Of a stretch of DNA of 64,000 nt, positions 9,514 through 18,865 are shown piece by piece; positions within the stretch are counted from its first letter, which is position 1; every line of letters starts with the position of its first letter. Position numbers and translations under genes: made by a program. Where the stretch lies: the NCBI RefSeq assembly GCF_900100975.1, contig NZ_FNFX01000003.1, positions 248,001 through 312,000 on the forward strand, written 5' to 3'. The DNA is from Methylophilus rhizosphaerae (GTDB lineage Bacteria > Pseudomonadota > Gammaproteobacteria > Burkholderiales > Methylophilaceae). The notes beneath the pieces were generated by a model. The model searched no databases. It saw only the letters and a program-made list of their open reading frames with translations, and was not told the origin of the DNA.

Positions 9514-9732
9514 ATGGAAGTCGAAAAACTGATCCACATGGCCAACCAGATTGGTGACTTTTTTGAAGCAGTACCAGACGAGGAAGAGGCAAAAGTAGAA
9601 ATCGCCGGCCACCTGAAGAAGTTCTGGAATTCCATTATGATTAAGTCAATTGTGGCCCATGTCCAGCAGCAGCAAGGCGCTGGCTTACATCCCCAAGTGA
9701 TTGCGGCCATTCAGCAACATATTCAGGCCTAG
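9514..9732 (+). CDS. fdsD: NAD-dependent formate dehydrogenase delta subunit
   Basis: FdsD is the small subunit found in Fds-type formate dehydrogenases, needed for complex formation or stability. The 72-residue acidic protein shows the family pattern: an opening helix (KLIHMANQIGDFF), then FWNSIM and a Gln-rich C-terminal helix (HVQQQQGAGLHP). It is the last gene of the operon, 20 bases after fdhD, and faces the glycosyltransferase gene across 35 bases. An imperfect stem, CCAGCGT/ACGCTGG (about 9752-9778), lies in that gap without a T-run. Confidence 0.92.
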   Translation: MEVEKLIHMANQIGDFFEAVPDEEEAKVEIAGHLKKFWNSIMIKSIVAHVQQQQGAGLHPQVIAAIQQHIQA

Positions 9733-9767
9733 CCTCACTCCATCCCTCCGTCCAGCGTGCAGGCTTA

Positions 9768-11399
9768 TTAGTGACGCTGGAACAACCTGAAAAACTCTTT
9801 GCTTTGGCGGCTTTGCTCGCCTTCCCAGATGAGTTGCCAGTCATTGCCGGGCAACGCATGTCGTTTGCCCGGTTGATCCTCGATTAACAGCAGGTCGCAA
9901 GCAGAATTGTCCGGTTGCAGATGAATGCCGGCATGATAATGCAGTAAATCTGCCTGTGAGGAGCCTATATTATGGCTGCTGATGCAATGGCGCTGTTTGG
10001 GCAGGTGTTTGCGTAAATCTTCAAAAATAGGCTGATACGTGCGCGCGGCCTCAATCATCGGTAGCCATAAACTCATGAACACTGTCCAGGCGCAGGTCAT
10101 GCCAATCGCCCAGTTGGTGGCACTTGAGCGATTGGAGTGTTTGGAGCGCACGACACCGGAGAGCCAGATGAGGGTGACTGCGACGGCAATCACACCATAT
10201 AACACGTTGAATGGAATGGTTTGCAGGCCGGATAAATAGCTCAGGCGATGGTACAACTTAACGGGTGTGCCATTCAGCATGGCCCACCAGCCTAGCCAGG
10301 CAATGGCAATCAGCAAGCCGAATAAAATCAGCCCGAACCAGTTTAACGCACCGGCTGCGCCGCGCTTGAGGGTCTCTATGCTACCTGCGGCCAGTGCCGT
10401 GAGTGGTACCAGTAGCGGTAAGGCGTTGACTTCGCTGCGATCACTGAAGAAGCCAATCAGCAAAAAGGCGCACACGAAAAAAATCAGGCAGAGCTGGAAG
10501 CGGTAGGTGTGTAACACAACCTGCCTGAATCGCCACAGACCCCAGAAAGCGAACGGTAATGCCGGCCAGGCATACCAGGCCAGTGTGCGGATAAAGTATA
10601 AGTGCATGCTAGGCGATTGTATGTTTTGCTGGTTATACCACCAGCCAGTCCATAAGTCTGCTGCCCATGACTGGCATAACCAGCACCAGAGCAGAATACC
10701 TGGTAATGCAAGCAGCAGCCCCAGTATCAAGGCACGTTTTGCTGCTGCCTGTTGCCGGATGGCGGGCAGGAAAATAACGCCAATGGTGGCACTGATAATG
10801 GTGGCGGCAGGCAATAAGCCTGTGGATAGAAATGCAGTCAGGAGGCCGGCGCAAAGCAGCCACATTGCGCGTAGCGGCTTGCGCACCACGAGTGCCAGGG
10901 CATAAAACGCCATGCTGATCCCGGTGAGCGCTGCCACTTCCGGCATCAAGGTGTGGGCACTCACCACCAGTCCCAGGCACCCGATGAAAATGAAATTGGT
11001 TTGGCGTCCTACCCCCGGGTTCCATAATTCACGGCCACTTAAGCCCATCATCAGCAAAGTGACCAGCATCCAGGCGCCTACGCTCAGCCTAGCTGCGTCA
11101 TGGGTTGGTAGCAAGAAAGAAAATGCATGCGCAAAACCGGTGGCGGCCCAGTAAAACAGAGGCGGTGTATCCAGCGCAGGATGGCCTGCAGATATGGGCG
11201 CTATCCAGTGACCGCCAGTCCAGCTTTGCAGGGACAGGAAGGGATGATCAATCAGTCCCTGGATAATGCTGATAGATTGCGATTCCAGTGGTTTCCAGGG
11301 GGAATGGCCAATCAGGCCGACACACAGCCAGATGGCGCACAATAAAATAAGCAGGTGCGTCTTGGCACGCTCGCCTACTTTGGCGCGCGGCGTGGCCAT
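9768..11399 (-). CDS. Family 39-like (ArnT/PMT-type) membrane glycosyltransferase
   Basis: The protein resembles inner-membrane glycosyltransferases of the GT39/ArnT superfamily, which use polyprenyl-phosphate sugars to modify lipid A, glycans or proteins. It has about 543 residues with roughly ten or more hydrophobic helices. The N-terminal loop W-P-L-E and the block GHPALDTPPLFYWAA, with an acidic residue before PP, is typical of the catalytic first loop. A soluble-looking C-terminal tail of about 100 residues follows. I prefer the ATG at 11399, preceded by GGAGAAC, over one at 11435. The substrate cannot be told from sequence, and nothing nearby is a glycan locus. Confidence 0.75.
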   Translation of the reverse strand: MATPRAKVGERAKTHLLILLCAIWLCVGLIGHSPWKPLESQSISIIQGLIDHPFLSLQSWTGGHWIAPISAGHPALDTPPLFYWAATGFAHAFSFLLPTHDAARLSVGAWMLVTLLMMGLSGRELWNPGVGRQTNFIFIGCLGLVVSAHTLMPEVAALTGISMAFYALALVVRKPLRAMWLLCAGLLTAFLSTGLLPAATIISATIGVIFLPAIRQQAAAKRALILGLLLALPGILLWCWLCQSWAADLWTGWWYNQQNIQSPSMHLYFIRTLAWYAWPALPFAFWGLWRFRQVVLHTYRFQLCLIFFVCAFLLIGFFSDRSEVNALPLLVPLTALAAGSIETLKRGAAGALNWFGLILFGLLIAIAWLGWWAMLNGTPVKLYHRLSYLSGLQTIPFNVLYGVIAVAVTLIWLSGVVRSKHSNRSSATNWAIGMTCAWTVFMSLWLPMIEAARTYQPIFEDLRKHLPKQRHCISSHNIGSSQADLLHYHAGIHLQPDNSACDLLLIEDQPGKRHALPGNDWQLIWEGEQSRQSKEFFRLFQRH

Positions 11400-11512
11400 G
11401 TTCTCCTGCCAGTCGTGATCAATGAAAAACTGCATGTGGTAAGTGCGTGCTCAAATAAGACCTGTCATGCGCATATTAGCGCAAACAATGATAACTACCA
11501 TGCGGCAAAAAC

Positions 11513-11539
11513 AAAAAAGGCAGCCATGCTGCCTTTTTT
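11513..11539 (-). terminator. Rho-independent terminator after rpmE
   Basis: A perfect GGCAGC/GCTGCC stem (11519-11524 and 11528-11533, loop CAT) is flanked by six A on the left and six T on the right. It would therefore work in both directions; here it ends the leftward rpmE transcript. Confidence 0.8.
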
Positions 11540-11556
11540 ATACAGATTCCACCCAA

Positions 11557-11757
11557 TTACATGCCGTATTTCTGGCGGAACTTCTCAACGCGACCAGCGG
11601 TATCTACAATCTTCTGTTTGCCTGTGTAGAAGGGGTGGCATTGTGAACATACTTCGATGTTCAGGTCTTTACCATTGGTAGAACGGGTTTTGAATTTATT
11701 GCCACAACTACAGGTGACGTTAATTTCAGGATAATTTGGGTGAATGTCAGCTTTCAT
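11557..11757 (-). CDS. rpmE: 50S ribosomal protein L31, zinc-binding form
   Basis: L31 bridges the ribosomal subunits. The 66-residue protein has the zinc ligands of the C+ type: Cys16 and Cys18 (CSC), then Cys37 and Cys40 (CSQC), followed by HPFYTGKQK and the conserved GRVEKF block. The C+ form is normally the one used when zinc is plentiful. It sits between rho and a strong terminator, transcribed leftward as a probable single gene. Confidence 0.97.
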   Translation of the reverse strand: MKADIHPNYPEINVTCSCGNKFKTRSTNGKDLNIEVCSQCHPFYTGKQKIVDTAGRVEKFRQKYGM

Positions 11758-11860
11758 GCTTTCTCTCTAATCTTAAGCAGTTGCAGTAAACGCGCGATTA
11801 TCCGCTAATTTTTCTGAGTTATCAATAACTTTCTGATAAATAACTCCGTTACCATAGGGA

Positions 11861-13120
11861 TTAACCACGGCGCATACTGTCAAAAAAGTCGTTATTGGTC
11901 TTGGTCGCCTTGATTTTATCCAACAGGAACTCCATCGCCTCCAGGTCGTCCATCGGGTACAGGAGTTTGCGCAATACCCAGATTTTTTGCAGTACATCTT
12001 TGTCTAGCAGTAACTCTTCACGACGGGTACCGGACTTGTTCACGTTGATGGCTGGGTAGATACGTTTCTCGGCCATGCGTCTATCCAGATGGATTTCCAT
12101 GTTGCCGGTCCCTTTAAATTCCTCGTAAATCACGTCGTCCATACGCGAACCGGTATCCACCAGCGCAGTGGCGATAATCGTCAGTGAACCGCCTTCTTCC
12201 ACGTTACGGGCCGCACCAAAGAAACGTTTTGGTTTTTGCAGCGCGTTAGCATCCACACCGCCGGTCAACACCTTGCCGGATGATGGGATGACTGTGTTGT
12301 AAGCACGGGCCAGGCGGGTGATGGAATCCAGCAGAATCACGACATCTTTTTTGTGTTCCACCAGGCGCTTGGCTTTTTCCAGCACCATCTCGGCTACTTG
12401 CACGTGGCGGGTTGCCGGTTCATCAAACGTGGAAGCGACCACTTCGCCGCGTACGGAACGTGTCATTTCCGTTACCTCTTCCGGGCGTTCGTCAATCAGC
12501 AGCACAATCAGGATACAGTCGGGATGGTTGGCAGTAATCGCATGCGCCACGTTTTGCAGCATCACGGTTTTACCGCTTTTCGGGCTGGCCACCAGTAACG
12601 CACGCTGGCCTTTACCAATCGGTGCGATCATGTCGATCATACGGCTGGTGATGTTTTCTTCACCGCGGATATCACGCTCCAGTGTCAGCGGCACGGTCGG
12701 GAACAGCGGTGTCAGGTTTTCAAACAGGATTTTGTGTTTGGTGTTTTCAGGTGCTTCACCATTGACACTATCAACTTTGACTAGGGCAAAGTAGCGCTCG
12801 CCATCTTTTGGCGTACGGATCTCACCCTGGATACTGTCGCCGGTATGCAGGTTGAAACGGCGAATTTGCGAAGGTGAGACATAAATATCATCCGGACCAG
12901 CCAGGTAGGAAGTATCTGGCGAGCGTAAAAAGCCAAAGCCGTCCGGTAACACTTCTAGTGTACCGTCCCCAAAGATGCTGTCACCTTTCTTGGCCTTGTT
13001 TTTCAGGATGGCGAAAATCAGGTCCTGCTTGCGCATGCGACTGGCATTTTCGATTTCGTTACTGATAGCCATTTCTACCAGTTCGGTGACGGGGAGGTGT
13101 TTGAGGTCGGATAAGTGCAT
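11861..13120 (-). CDS. rho: Transcription termination factor Rho
   Basis: Rho is the hexameric RNA helicase that ends transcription at Rho-dependent sites. The 419-residue protein matches the standard length, with an N-terminal SAP-like helix bundle, an OB-fold RNA-binding domain carrying the RNP1-like motif DGFGFLRSP, the ATPase P-loop SPKSGKT, and the Walker B region [16 protein letters not shown] followed by the Q and R loops. It lies just downstream of trxA on the same strand, a common trxA-rho order in proteobacteria, but a strong terminator lies between them, so rho probably has its own promoter or relies on readthrough. Confidence 0.98.
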   Translation of the reverse strand: MHLSDLKHLPVTELVEMAISNEIENASRMRKQDLIFAILKNKAKKGDSIFGDGTLEVLPDGFGFLRSPDTSYLAGPDDIYVSPSQIRRFNLHTGDSIQGEIRTPKDGERYFALVKVDSVNGEAPENTKHKILFENLTPLFPTVPLTLERDIRGEENITSRMIDMIAPIGKGQRALLVASPKSGKTVMLQNVAHAITANHPDCILIVLLIDERPEEVTEMTRSVRGEVVASTFDEPATRHVQVAEMVLEKAKRLVEHKKDVVILLDSITRLARAYNTVIPSSGKVLTGGVDANALQKPKRFFGAARNVEEGGSLTIIATALVDTGSRMDDVIYEEFKGTGNMEIHLDRRMAEKRIYPAINVNKSGTRREELLLDKDVLQKIWVLRKLLYPMDDLEAMEFLLDKIKATKTNNDFFDSMRRG

Positions 13121-13164
13121 GAGTGACTCGCTAGATTGAGAGACGTCGGAGAAGATGAAAAGAA

Positions 13165-13190
13165 ACCCGGCTTCAGGAAAAAAGCCGGGT
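13165..13190 (-). terminator. Terminator between trxA and rho
   Basis: A perfect 9-bp stem, ACCCGGCTT/AAGCCGGGT (13165-13173 and 13182-13190), has a loop of 8 bases. Leftward it is followed by TTCTTTTC. It starts 8 bases after the trxA stop. Confidence 0.75.
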
Positions 13191-13197
13191 GGAGTTA

Positions 13198-13524
13198 TTA
13201 AATGTTGCTATCGATAAACGCGCTGAGTTGAGACTTGGACAATGCGCCGACTTTGGTGGCTTCTACATTGCCGTTTTTAAACAGCATCAGGGTAGGAATG
13301 CCGCGGATACCATATTTAGGCGGTGTATTCTGGTTATCATCAATGTTCAGTTTGGCAACTTTCAGGCGGCCAGCATATTCTTTGCTGATATCATCCAAGA
13401 TAGGGGCGATCATTTTGCAAGGACCACACCATTCAGCCCAGTAATCAACCAGTACCGGGACGGTAGATTGTAAAACTTCTTGCTCAAAGCTGGCATCGCT
13501 TAAATGGGTAATGTTATCGCTCAT
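13198..13524 (-). CDS. trxA: Thioredoxin 1
   Basis: Cytoplasmic thioredoxin reduces protein disulfides using electrons from thioredoxin reductase. The 108-residue protein has the standard active site WCGPC (Trp32, Cys33, Cys36), the buried Asp in VLVDYWAEW, and the cis-proline region [11 protein letters not shown]. It is transcribed leftward towards rho with a terminator immediately behind it. Confidence 0.97.
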   Translation of the reverse strand: MSDNITHLSDASFEQEVLQSTVPVLVDYWAEWCGPCKMIAPILDDISKEYAGRLKVAKLNIDDNQNTPPKYGIRGIPTLMLFKNGNVEATKVGALSKSQLSAFIDSNI

Positions 13525-13768
13525 TATTGCCTCGTAAGAATGGATGAAGAGTTATTGACTGGAATTAAACAGAAAAATTCTGATTGTCAGGGCTAAAATT
13601 GATTTGGAAGTAGTAATTTGCCGAAGACTTGAAATTACCAGAAATGTTGGCGATTAGTATAGCAACACAATTCCGGCAGAATCAAGTATTTTTCGAACCC
13701 GCTTGCGTGATGTTTGCGACTTGTGGTTTTACAATAACAAGTTATATGCATTCAACCGGCGGGAGTTT

Positions 13769-14257
13769 ATGACACGCAGAGACTTTGGGCAATGGATGGC
13801 AGGCTTGTTCTGCGTATGTTGGGCAAGTGGTGTAATCGCGGATTCTACCTCCAACTGGGTAATGCAGGATATGGCCGGCAAGACCCATCAATTATCCCGG
13901 TATAAGGGACATTGGCTGGTGGTGAATTACTGGGTGCCCTGGTGCCCGCCTTGCCTGGAAGAAATCCCTGAACTGGTCGCGTTCTATGATGAGCATCATC
14001 AACAGCATGTGATGGTGCTGGGGGTCGCTGTCCGCTACGAGAGCGAGAAGTCGGTGCGGGATTTTGCCGAGGATATGCTGATTTCGTACCCGGTGATTTT
14101 GGGGGATGCGCAGAAAACACCGCTGCCACGGCCTGAAGTATTACCTACCACGTATATTTATCATCCTGACGGGCACTTGTATCAAGTCAAACGCGGCACC
14201 GTAAGCAAACACTGGCTGGAGCAATTGCTTACAGAAGCCGCGTCAGGACCCAGATAA
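13769..14257 (+). CDS. Periplasmic TlpA/ResA-like thiol-disulfide oxidoreductase
   Basis: This is a thioredoxin-fold protein probably exported to the periplasm, where such proteins reduce or shuffle disulfides, for example for cytochrome c maturation. From the ATG at 13769 (GGGAG upstream) the 162-residue product has a signal peptide with an Arg pair and a hydrophobic stretch ending near VIA-DS (residues 23-25), then the active site WVPWCPPC with Cys59 and Cys62, and the cis-proline segment VLPTTY. The frame is open further upstream to 13703, but that extension would hide the signal peptide. It converges on the DUF3579 gene with 7 bases between stops. The exact partner is unknown. Confidence 0.82.
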   Translation: MTRRDFGQWMAGLFCVCWASGVIADSTSNWVMQDMAGKTHQLSRYKGHWLVVNYWVPWCPPCLEEIPELVAFYDEHHQQHVMVLGVAVRYESEKSVRDFAEDMLISYPVILGDAQKTPLPRPEVLPTTYIYHPDGHLYQVKRGTVSKHWLEQLLTEAASGPR

Positions 14258-14264
14258 ACGGGAG

Positions 14265-14552
14265 CTAGATCGCTACCGCTTCACCGGCCGGGTTGATCAC
14301 GCTTAGCTGGTTTTCCTTGGCGAACTGTATCAACTGCTCAAAGCCTTCAGGGTTGACCTGTTTCAGTTTCATGTCCACAGACAGGCTGCGGACATTGTTG
14401 ACCAGTTTGGGCTTGAGATAGGGTGAGTAGCGTAATTTCTTGTCGACACCAAAACTGGCATAAGTGCTGCACATACGGTCCACCCAGTCGCTGGGGCGGA
14501 AGGGTTTACCAGCAAGCGTAATCCCCTGAATAATAATCTCCTGGCTTTCCAT
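14265..14552 (-). CDS. DUF3579 family protein
   Basis: A 95-residue soluble protein matching what I know of DUF3579, a small family largely restricted to betaproteobacteria and without assigned function. The recognisable blocks are the opening IIIQGITLAGKPFRPSDW, RMCSTYASFG, and the middle SPYLKPKLVNNVRSL. It ends in a short helix-strand unit (FAKENQLSVINPAG). It is transcribed leftward, upstream of dolP on the same strand with a 38-base gap between its start and the TlpA-like gene on the other side. No catalytic residues stand out. Confidence 0.8.
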   Translation of the reverse strand: MESQEIIIQGITLAGKPFRPSDWVDRMCSTYASFGVDKKLRYSPYLKPKLVNNVRSLSVDMKLKQVNPEGFEQLIQFAKENQLSVINPAGEAVAI

Positions 14553-14590
14553 TCGGATTCCTTAAAGCAAAAATTAAAAAACTCTAAAAA

Positions 14591-15175
14591 TTAATTGGTG
14601 TATTCAAACACTTTAACCACTTTGGTCACACCTTCAGTGGTCCTGGCAATCTCTACCGCATCGTTGGCTTCTTTTTCGGAGACGATACCCAACAGGTATA
14701 CCACGCTGGCTTCAGTCACCACTTTTACCACATTGGCCGGGAAAAGGTTCTCGCTGAGGAAGCGGGTTTTCACTTTGGTGGTCAGGTAGGTGTCGTTGCT
14801 GCGGTCGCCGATGGAGGAAGCCGGTCCAACCGTGATGGCGTTATGGATGTCACGTACATTGGCAATTTCACGGGCCAGCGTTTCTGCCTGGGACTGCTGG
14901 CCTTCGTTTGGCGCTTCCCCTGTCAGTAATACAATGCGGTTGTAGCTGGTCACATTGATATGTGAAGCCTTGTCCATATATTGTGACAGGCGCTTCAGGG
15001 TTTTGAGTTCGATATTTTCATCTTCCACATAAATACCAGAGGAGCGGCGATCTGCTGCCATTGCGCCACCCGCTGCTGCGCCACCCACGACGGCCGGAAA
15101 ACAACCACTCAATTGCGTACTGATGAGGAGCAGGGCGATGGCGGAGAGTTTTCTGGTGAAAATTTTTGAGGTCAT
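14591..15175 (-). CDS. dolP: Outer-membrane BON-domain lipoprotein, DolP (YraP) type
   Basis: DolP is a lipoprotein with two BON domains that binds anionic phospholipid and supports outer-membrane integrity. The 194-residue protein has a signal peptide ending in the lipobox LSGC near residue 25, a small Gly/Ala stretch, then two BON repeats of about 65 residues (around 60-120 and 130-190, the second with YLLGIVSEKEANDAVEIA). The neighbourhood dolP, yraN, rsmI matches the order known from many proteobacteria. Confidence 0.9.
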   Translation of the reverse strand: MTSKIFTRKLSAIALLLISTQLSGCFPAVVGGAAAGGAMAADRRSSGIYVEDENIELKTLKRLSQYMDKASHINVTSYNRIVLLTGEAPNEGQQSQAETLAREIANVRDIHNAITVGPASSIGDRSNDTYLTTKVKTRFLSENLFPANVVKVVTEASVVYLLGIVSEKEANDAVEIARTTEGVTKVVKVFEYTN

Positions 15176-15244
15176 GCAGTTTCCTTGTGATGTAGTAAGC
15201 GATGCCTGATGTGACAGCAGGAAGTAAATAAAATTCTACGCTTT

Positions 15245-15601
15245 TTATGTGTCGATTGCATTACGAATCCAGTCGGGTGACTGGTACTGCGCGTTATCAA
15301 ACAGTACGGCATCAAAGCGGCAAGGCGTGTTGAGGTCGTGCGATTGCAGGTAGTATTGCGCCGCCCGGATGAGTTTCTGCTGTTTGTGGTGATCTATACT
15401 GTATGCGGCGCTGGCGAATTTGTGGTTGCTGCGCAGCCTGACTTCGACAAACACCAGTGTTTTACCTTCACGCAGAATCAGGTCGATCTCACCAAAGCGG
15501 CAACTGTAGTTTTGCACAATCAGTGTCAGCCCCTGTTGCTGCAAAAATGCAGCCGCTGCACTTTCGGCAGCCAGGCCTTGATTATTCTGGTTAAGCTTCA
15601 T
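15245..15601 (-). CDS. yraN: YraN/UPF0102 family endonuclease-like protein
   Basis: YraN proteins have a restriction-endonuclease-like fold; their role is not firmly established, though links to DNA processing have been proposed. The 118-residue protein shows the family core: GLAAESAAAAFLQQQG at the start, then RFGEIDLILREGKTLVFVEVR, with an E...D...E-x-R arrangement resembling a PD-(D/E)XK nuclease, and a following KQQKLIRAAQYYL helix. It is divergent from rsmI, the usual partner gene. Confidence 0.9.
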   Translation of the reverse strand: MKLNQNNQGLAAESAAAAFLQQQGLTLIVQNYSCRFGEIDLILREGKTLVFVEVRLRSNHKFASAAYSIDHHKQQKLIRAAQYYLQSHDLNTPCRFDAVLFDNAQYQSPDWIRNAIDT

Positions 15602-15683
15602 GATGAAAACAGCGTGTTCGGGATGTCAGGTTATTTGTCCGATAAATCTTAGCGAAACCGGCGCGATGACTTAAAATGTGCGC

Positions 15684-16532
15684 ATGAGCGAAATCGGTAC
15701 ATTATATGTGGTGGCAACGCCTATCGGCAATCTGGGCGATATCACCTTGCGCGCACTGGAAACCTTGAAACAGGTGGATGCCATTGCCGCTGAAGATACC
15801 CGGCATACGGTTGGGTTGCTGCGGCATTTCGGCATCAGTAAACCGTTAGTTGCGGTCCATGAACATAATGAGCAGCAGGCTGCCGAAGGGCTGCTGAAGC
15901 GCTTGCAGGCGGGCGAGTCGATTGCACTGGTGACGGATGCCGGTACGCCTGCCGTGAGTGATCCCGGCGCGGTGGTGGTGCAGGCGGTGCGTAATGCCGG
16001 CGTCAAGGTAGTCCCCATTCCCGGTGCCAGCGCGGTGATTGCTGCGTTGTCTGCAGCGGGGATTGTTGAACCGGGATTTTGCTTCGAGGGATTCTTGCCT
16101 GCCAGTGGTTCGCAGCGCCGCAAGCGATTGGATAGATTAAAAGGTATTCCGGTGACGCTGGTGTTTTACGAAGCACCACACCGTATTGTGGAGTGTGTGC
16201 AGGACCTGCAAACCGTATTCGGTGGCGGGCGCTTGCTGACCATTGCGCGCGAACTGACCAAAACCTTTGAAACCATACATACGGCCAGTTTGACAGACAC
16301 TGTACACTGGTTACAGGCTGACAGTAATCAGCAGCGCGGTGAATTCGTGCTGCTGATTCATCCTGCGCCGGCTGAGAAAGCTGAAGGGCTGGATGACAAT
16401 ACGCAGCGTGTCCTCGTGCGCTTGTTGCAGGAGCTGCCATTGAAACAGGCGGTTGCTTTGGCGACTGAGATTACCGGCCACAAAAAGAACGAACTGTATG
16501 AAGCCGCGCTTGCGATCAAAGCGGCTTCATGA
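15684..16532 (+). CDS. rsmI: 16S rRNA 2'-O-methyltransferase RsmI
   Basis: RsmI methylates the ribose of C1402 in 16S rRNA using SAM, fine-tuning the decoding centre. The protein of about 282 residues belongs to the tetrapyrrole-methylase fold, with the N-terminal signature [21 protein letters not shown], the glycine-rich [15 protein letters not shown] and [17 protein letters not shown]. The ATG at 15684 gives the expected N-terminus; a GTG two codons upstream is also open. Its 3' end is followed after about 22 bases by pyrC in the same direction. Confidence 0.95.
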   Translation: MSEIGTLYVVATPIGNLGDITLRALETLKQVDAIAAEDTRHTVGLLRHFGISKPLVAVHEHNEQQAAEGLLKRLQAGESIALVTDAGTPAVSDPGAVVVQAVRNAGVKVVPIPGASAVIAALSAAGIVEPGFCFEGFLPASGSQRRKRLDRLKGIPVTLVFYEAPHRIVECVQDLQTVFGGGRLLTIARELTKTFETIHTASLTDTVHWLQADSNQQRGEFVLLIHPAPAEKAEGLDDNTQRVLVRLLQELPLKQAVALATEITGHKKNELYEAALAIKAAS

Positions 16533-16554
16533 TTTTTTGAAAGATATACGATTC

Positions 16555-17589
16555 ATGACAACTCAACTGACCATAATTCGTCCCGATGACTGGCACTTGC
16601 ACCTGCGCGATGGCGAAACGCTAAAAGCGGTCTTGCCTGATACGGCCAGGCAATTTGCACGTGCGATTGTGATGCCTAACTTGCGACCACCTGTCACCAC
16701 TGCCGAGGCGGCACGTGCCTACTACAACCGCATCAAGCTGGCACTGCCTGCCGGCGTGGCGTTTGAGCCGCTGATGACCTTATACCTCACCGATAATATG
16801 GCGGCTGAAGAAATCGTGCGTGCGCGCCAGGATGACGTGGTGCAAGCAGTCAAATTATATCCGGCCGGGGCGACGACCAATAGTGATTCCGGCGTGACCA
16901 GCCTGGCCAAATGTGCTGCCGTGCTGGCCGAAATGGAGAAGCAGGGCATGCCGCTGCTGATTCATGGTGAGGTGACGGATGCCGAGATTGATGTGTTTGA
17001 CCGCGAGAAAGTGTTTATTGAACGTCACCTGCAGCCGCTGCTGAAAGATTTCCCCGGGCTGAAAGTCGTGTTTGAGCATATCACCACCAAAGATGCGGCC
17101 GAATTTGTCACGCAAGGCCCTTCTAACCTGGCTGCAACCATTACTGCACATCATTTGCTCATGAACCGCAATGCCATGTTCACCGGCGGTATCCGACCGC
17201 ACCATTACTGCTTGCCGGTTCTCAAGCGCGAAACGCACAGACAGGCGCTGGTGAAGGCGGCCATCTCCGGGTCGCCCAGGTTCTTCCTGGGAACCGATAG
17301 CGCGCCACATCCCAAATCAGCCAAAGAGGCAACGTGTGGCTGTGCCGGCATGTATACCGCCCATGCCGCGATTGAGTTGTATGCCGAAGCGTTTGAAGCG
17401 GCAGGGGCGCTGGATAAGCTGGAAAACTTTGCCAGCGTTTACGGGTCAGACTTTTACGGACTGCCGCGCAACACGGACACCATCACTTTACGCAAGGAGA
17501 GCTGGCTGGTGCCGGAAAGCATCCCATTTGCGGATGATGTGCTGGTGCCATTGCGTGCCGGGCAAACCATTGCCTGGAAGTTAGCGTAA
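16555..17589 (+). CDS. pyrC: Dihydroorotase, PyrC type
   Basis: Dihydroorotase closes carbamoyl-aspartate to dihydroorotate, the third step of pyrimidine synthesis. The 344-residue protein has the metal-binding DWHLHLRDG (His14 and His16), the carboxylated-lysine region AVKLYPAG, further metal histidines in LLIHGEV and VFEHITT, and the catalytic Asp in LGTDSAPH. It is the class II (E. coli PyrC) length. The ATG at 16555 gives the standard N-terminus; the frame stays open upstream into rsmI, which I treat as chance. Probably read together with rsmI. Confidence 0.96.
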   Translation: MTTQLTIIRPDDWHLHLRDGETLKAVLPDTARQFARAIVMPNLRPPVTTAEAARAYYNRIKLALPAGVAFEPLMTLYLTDNMAAEEIVRARQDDVVQAVKLYPAGATTNSDSGVTSLAKCAAVLAEMEKQGMPLLIHGEVTDAEIDVFDREKVFIERHLQPLLKDFPGLKVVFEHITTKDAAEFVTQGPSNLAATITAHHLLMNRNAMFTGGIRPHHYCLPVLKRETHRQALVKAAISGSPRFFLGTDSAPHPKSAKEATCGCAGMYTAHAAIELYAEAFEAAGALDKLENFASVYGSDFYGLPRNTDTITLRKESWLVPESIPFADDVLVPLRAGQTIAWKLA

Positions 17590-17613
17590 ACTTTTGACAT
17601 TGGAGAACAAGTG

Positions 17614-18111
17614 ATGAATAAAAAATGCTGGATTGCAGGGTTGAGTGTGATGTTGAGTACACAGGTGTTCGCGGTCACCATTGATGAAATGCACGGACAG
17701 CAGGCGCCTTATGAGCAAGCTTTTCAGGCGCTGGATACCGATGCTAATGGTAAATTATCCGCGAAAGAAGTGGCGAAGGATAAGGATTTTCCCAAGGGTG
17801 CTTTTGCCAAGGCGGATAAAAACCATAACGGCAGCCTGGATCAGGACGAGTTTGCCACTTATAAATCCAAAGTGGATACTGCAGAAAACAAGCAGGCCGC
17901 ATCAGATAGTGCGATTACCGCCAAAATCAAGTCCAAATACCTGGTTGAGAAGAACCTCAGCAGTTTTAAAATCAGCGTGGAAACCAAGGATAATGTGGTG
18001 ATCCTGAGCGGTTTTGTCGATACAGCTGACCAGAAAGCGCGAGCCGGCAAAATTGCCAGCAGCGTGAAAGGCGTGAAATCTGTCAACAACGCCCTGGTGA
18101 TTAAGCCTTAA
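17614..18111 (+). CDS. Exported EF-hand plus BON domain protein
   Basis: An exported protein of 165 residues. A signal peptide ends near VFA-VT (residue 21). Two EF-hand-like calcium loops follow, DTDANGKLSAKE and DKNHNGSLDQDE (about residues 40-52 and 68-79). The C-terminal half is one BON domain (SAITAKIKSKYLVE to VKSVNNALVIKP). BON domains bind membranes or other envelope components; the EF hands suggest calcium might regulate it, which is inference. I do not recognise a named homologue. GGAG upstream fits either the GTG at 17611 or the ATG at 17614. Its stop is directly adjacent to the convergent ung stop with no spacer. Confidence 0.8.
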   Translation: MNKKCWIAGLSVMLSTQVFAVTIDEMHGQQAPYEQAFQALDTDANGKLSAKEVAKDKDFPKGAFAKADKNHNGSLDQDEFATYKSKVDTAENKQAASDSAITAKIKSKYLVEKNLSSFKISVETKDNVVILSGFVDTADQKARAGKIASSVKGVKSVNNALVIKP

Positions 18112-18798
18112 TCAAAGCTGCCAATTGATCGGTGTCTGCCCGTGCGCGGTCAGATACTGGTTGATTCTGGAAAACTGGCGTGTGCCAAAGAAGCCGCGAT
18201 GTGCAGATAATGGCGATGGATGCGGTGATTTCAATATTAAATGTTTATGCGGGTCTATCATGGCCCCTTTTTTTTGCGCATAACTGCCCCACAGCACAAA
18301 TACCAGCCCCTCCCGCTTTGCATTCAGCGCAGCAATGGCGGCATCGGTAAATGTTTCCCAGCCACGGTTCTGGTGCGAGCCGGCATTGGCCAGTTGCACG
18401 GTGAGCGTCGCATTCAGCAACAATACGCCCTGATCTGCCCATGGCGTTAAATCACCACTACCGCTCATGCGTATGCCTAAGTCAGACTGGATTTCTTTAA
18501 AAATATTGATCAGGGATGGTGGTAATGCAACATCCGCTTGCACTGAAAAACTCAGCCCATGTGCCTGCCCAGGGCCGTGATAAGGGTCTTGCCCGATAAT
18601 CACCACGCGTACCTTGTCAAAAGGTGTATGGTTGAAAGCATTGAAAATCAGCGGCCCCGGAGGAAAGATGGTTTTGCCGGCAGCTTTTTCCTGCTGCAAA
18701 AACGCTTTGAGCGATTGCATATAAGGTCTGTCAAACTCTGCGCCAAGCACAGCTTGCCACGAGGGGTCCAGTTGGCCGGGTTTTGCGTGTGTGGTCAT
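18112..18798 (-). CDS. ung: Uracil-DNA glycosylase, family 1
   Basis: Ung removes uracil from DNA to start base excision repair. The 228-residue protein has the catalytic water-activating motif GQDPYHG (Asp71), the uracil-recognition Asn in LLLNATLTV, and the DNA-intercalation motif [11 protein letters not shown] with the catalytic His. Length and motifs are standard. It runs leftward, convergent and directly abutting the EF-hand/BON gene, and divergent from rnpB. Confidence 0.97.
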   Translation of the reverse strand: MTTHAKPGQLDPSWQAVLGAEFDRPYMQSLKAFLQQEKAAGKTIFPPGPLIFNAFNHTPFDKVRVVIIGQDPYHGPGQAHGLSFSVQADVALPPSLINIFKEIQSDLGIRMSGSGDLTPWADQGVLLLNATLTVQLANAGSHQNRGWETFTDAAIAALNAKREGLVFVLWGSYAQKKGAMIDPHKHLILKSPHPSPLSAHRGFFGTRQFSRINQYLTAHGQTPINWQL

Positions 18799-18865
18799 GA
18801 TGCGTCAATAAATAATGGCTCCTGTGCATTATAGAGTGTTACGGTCGGCATGGTAAAATGGCGGT

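Noticed and set aside
9752-9778. Terminator between fdsD and the glycosyltransferase gene
   Set aside because: The CCAGCGT/ACGCTGG stem has a long loop and no T-run on either strand; not convincing as an intrinsic terminator.
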